A stretch of DNA of 7,442 bases from Treponema sp. (GTDB taxonomy: Bacteria; Spirochaetota; Spirochaetia; Treponematales; Treponemataceae). The DNA lies in contig JAAVAM010000007.1 of the NCBI GenBank assembly GCA_014804085.1, positions 1-7,442 of the forward strand. Direction: 5' to 3'. The notes under the pieces were generated by a model, which was not told the origin of the DNA, ran no database searches, and worked only from the letters and a program-made list of their open reading frames with translations. Both the position numbers and the translations under genes were made by a program. This document shows positions 5,823 through 7,442 of the stretch, in pieces. Position 1 is the stretch's first letter; the number at the start of each line of letters is the position of its first letter.

Positions 5823-7442
5823 TTATTCCCACCCGAACGTTGCCGGTGGCTTGTTGGTTACGTCGTAGAAAATCGCGTCAACATACGGCAACGCGGCGAT
5901 TTTTGCGACGATCGGCATAAGCACGTCCTGCGGCAGCTGCGCGAACCGGGCGGTCATTACGTCTTCGCTGCATACGGGGCGCAGGACAAAACTGCACCGT
6001 TCCGCGTCCGTTGCATACGGTAGGTGTATCGTCAGATGCTGAAAAATCTTACTATACCAGCCACTTTGGCGCAGTGCGGTCAGCACGATGTCGTCCGCGT
6101 CGCGCGTCTGGTCAAGGCGGCGTTTGTCGCAGTAGCCTTCCTGCAAGCGGAACGCTTCGTCTTTGGCGCGCGGGTTTTTCCACAGGGTGACGACGCAGCG
6201 GTTGATGTACTGCGCGCTGTTCGTCACCGCGCTTGAGGCCGCTTCCAGTTTTTCCCATTTTTTCGGCAGATGATGGAAGCCGTTTTCTTCCGCGCGGAAC
6301 GTGAGCACGGCGGGGAAGCGGTATGTGCGGAAATCGCCCTGCACGCCCACGGAGCGCACGGGAAGCACGGAACGCCGGAGCGTCTGCGTACAATGCTCGC
6401 AGAACTGCGTGAACGTCACGGCATCCAGCTCAGCCTGCGCCTGTTTCATTTCGGCCTTGTCGGTTTCGCTGATTGTTCCGTCCGTGCACAGCACGTTGAT
6501 GCTCAGTCCCGGTCCGGGGAACGGATGGCGCATGACCAGATCGTCGCTCAAGCCCAGTTTTTTGCCGATGGCGCGCACTTCGTCCTTGTACAGATCCTTG
6601 AGCGGCTCGATAATCAGCCCTTGCTCCAGCAATGCCTGAATGCCGGCGACGCGGTTGTGGTGCGTTTTTATCGTCTTGCTGTTTTTCGTCCCGCCCGACT
6701 CGATGATGTCGGGGTAGAGCGTTCCCTGCGCGAGCATCCAGCGGCTTTCGTCCAAGTGCTGCCGCGCGACGACTTCGTTGCGGACGGCGATAAAATGCTC
6801 GCCGACTGCCATGCGTTTTTTCTGCGGGTCGGTCAGTCCTTTTACGGCGGCAAGGAATCCTTCACCCGCGTCCTCCACGATAAAATTGGTGAATCCGTGC
6901 GCCCGGTACGCCTTCTGCACGTCCGCGCTTTCGTTCTTGCGCATGAATCCGTTGTCGATGTGCAGACCGAGTACGCGTTCCTGTCCGAGTGCCTTGTTGA
7001 GCAGGGCGAACGCCACGGTGCTGTCCACGCCGCCGCTCAGAAAAAGCAGGACATTTTTGTCGTCCGCGTCATGCGTGATGGACGCGAGGATATGATTGAG
7101 TACGGTGTCTTTGTCCCAGTTGCGTTCCATGCCGCACAGCCGGGCAAAATTGGCGAAAATCGTCGTGCCTTCGGGCGTGTCTTTCACTTCGCAGTGGCAC
7201 TGGAGCGAAAAACGCTTGCGCGTGAGATCCTGCACGGCGGCGAACGGGCAATCCTTGGTCGTTCCGGCGACCTCGAATCCCGGTCCGAGCGAAAGAATGC
7301 CGTCCTGGTGGCTCATCCACACTTGCGTCGTGTCGCTCACGCCCGCGAGCAGCGGCGACGATTTTCCCGCGTCGGTTTTGGTCAGTTGCGCAAAGCCGAA
7401 TTCGCCGACGGCTGCCTTGCCCACCGAACCGCCGTAATGCTG
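5823..7442 (-). CDS. guaA: GMP synthase (glutamine-hydrolysing), long form; N-terminus outside window
   Basis: GuaA aminates XMP to GMP using glutamine and ATP, releasing AMP and PPi. The 539 visible residues begin at QHYGGSV, inside the class I glutaminase domain; about 90-100 residues with the nucleophilic Cys lie beyond the window, so no start is seen. Counting from Q1, the glutaminase His and Glu are H83 and E85, in QCHCEV where QFHPEV is usual. The ATP-pyrophosphatase P-loop is LSGGVDST (135-142), followed by HIDNGFMRK (161-169), LAQGTLYPDIIES (237-249), IKTHHN (258-263) and RHPFPGPGL (305-313). The dimerisation domain runs from LPVRSVGVQGD (about 360-370) to the C-terminal KPPATFGWE. 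That last part is about 105 residues longer than in E. coli GuaA and resembles the human enzyme, as does the LLNKALGQERV stretch after the P-loop. The gene converges on the pyrophosphatase gene. Identity is secure; the consequences of the departures are unknown. Confidence 0.96.
   Translation of the reverse strand, partial: QHYGGSVGKAAVGEFGFAQLTKTDAGKSSPLLAGVSDTTQVWMSHQDGILSLGPGFEVAGTTKDCPFAAVQDLTRKRFSLQCHCEVKDTPEGTTIFANFARLCGMERNWDKDTVLNHILASITHDADDKNVLLFLSGGVDSTVAFALLNKALGQERVLGLHIDNGFMRKNESADVQKAYRAHGFTNFIVEDAGEGFLAAVKGLTDPQKKRMAVGEHFIAVRNEVVARQHLDESRWMLAQGTLYPDIIESGGTKNSKTIKTHHNRVAGIQALLEQGLIIEPLKDLYKDEVRAIGKKLGLSDDLVMRHPFPGPGLSINVLCTDGTISETDKAEMKQAQAELDAVTFTQFCEHCTQTLRRSVLPVRSVGVQGDFRTYRFPAVLTFRAEENGFHHLPKKWEKLEAASSAVTNSAQYINRCVVTLWKNPRAKDEAFRLQEGYCDKRRLDQTRDADDIVLTALRQSGWYSKIFQHLTIHLPYATDAERCSFVLRPVCSEDVMTARFAQLPQDVLMPIVAKIAALPYVDAIFYDVTNKPPATFGWE

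Noticed and set aside
7422..7424. GTG at 7424 as the true guaA start
   Set aside because: The frame stays open to the window edge and the upstream residues QHYGGS match the glutaminase domain; starting here would remove the catalytic cysteine.

Overview
This is a gene-dense, GC-rich (roughly 60% by eye) bacterial chromosomal segment with short gaps between genes and no sign of insertion sequences, phage genes, CRISPR, rRNA or tRNA. Host assignment is uncertain. The gene content suits an anaerobic bacterium: a CBS-domain family II pyrophosphatase, an N-acetyl-cyclic arginine pathway and a NarL-type response regulator. The response regulator looks like those I associate with Treponema-type spirochaetes. 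The GC content, the TGCAT-type arginine operator and a possibly leaderless gene would also fit Coriobacteriia. I cannot decide between these from the sequence alone.

Layout, left to right. (1) Positions 1-494, minus strand: a LuxR/NarL-family response regulator, cut off by the window just as its DNA-binding domain begins. (2) Positions 495-653: a divergent control region. It holds an extended -10 promoter for the regulator, whose predicted transcript would be leaderless, and a sigma-70-type promoter for the plus-strand genes. Just downstream of that promoter are two palindromic ArgR-type boxes whose centres lie 21 bp apart; the second covers the argJ start codon. (3) Positions 654-4096, plus strand: argJ, argB and argD, three consecutive enzymes of arginine (ornithine) biosynthesis. 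argC, argF, argG and argH are not here. (4) Positions 4143-5795, plus strand: a regulated Mn-dependent inorganic pyrophosphatase with two CBS domains and a DRTGG domain, 46 nt after argD and probably in the same transcript. (5) Positions 5823-7442, minus strand: most of GMP synthase (guaA), converging on the pyrophosphatase gene with only 27 bp between. Its N-terminus lies beyond the window.

How the parts fit. ArgJ recycles the acetyl group from acetylornithine to glutamate, ArgB phosphorylates N-acetylglutamate, and ArgD transaminates the semialdehyde that ArgC makes elsewhere. ArgB carries the N-terminal helix found in arginine-inhibited kinases, so arginine probably acts twice: on ArgB activity and, through an ArgR repressor, on the argJ promoter. 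The pyrophosphatase removes PPi from biosynthesis under adenine-nucleotide control, and GuaA is one PPi-producing enzyme.

The most unusual signals are not genes. GC stem-loops start at the nucleotide right after the argJ and argB stop codons, with different stems but the same octamer, CTTTGCGG, in the loop. Two further stem-loops occupy the other two gaps. GuaA is also odd: it has about 105 extra C-terminal residues resembling the human enzyme, and a CHCE sequence where FHPE is expected in its glutaminase domain.
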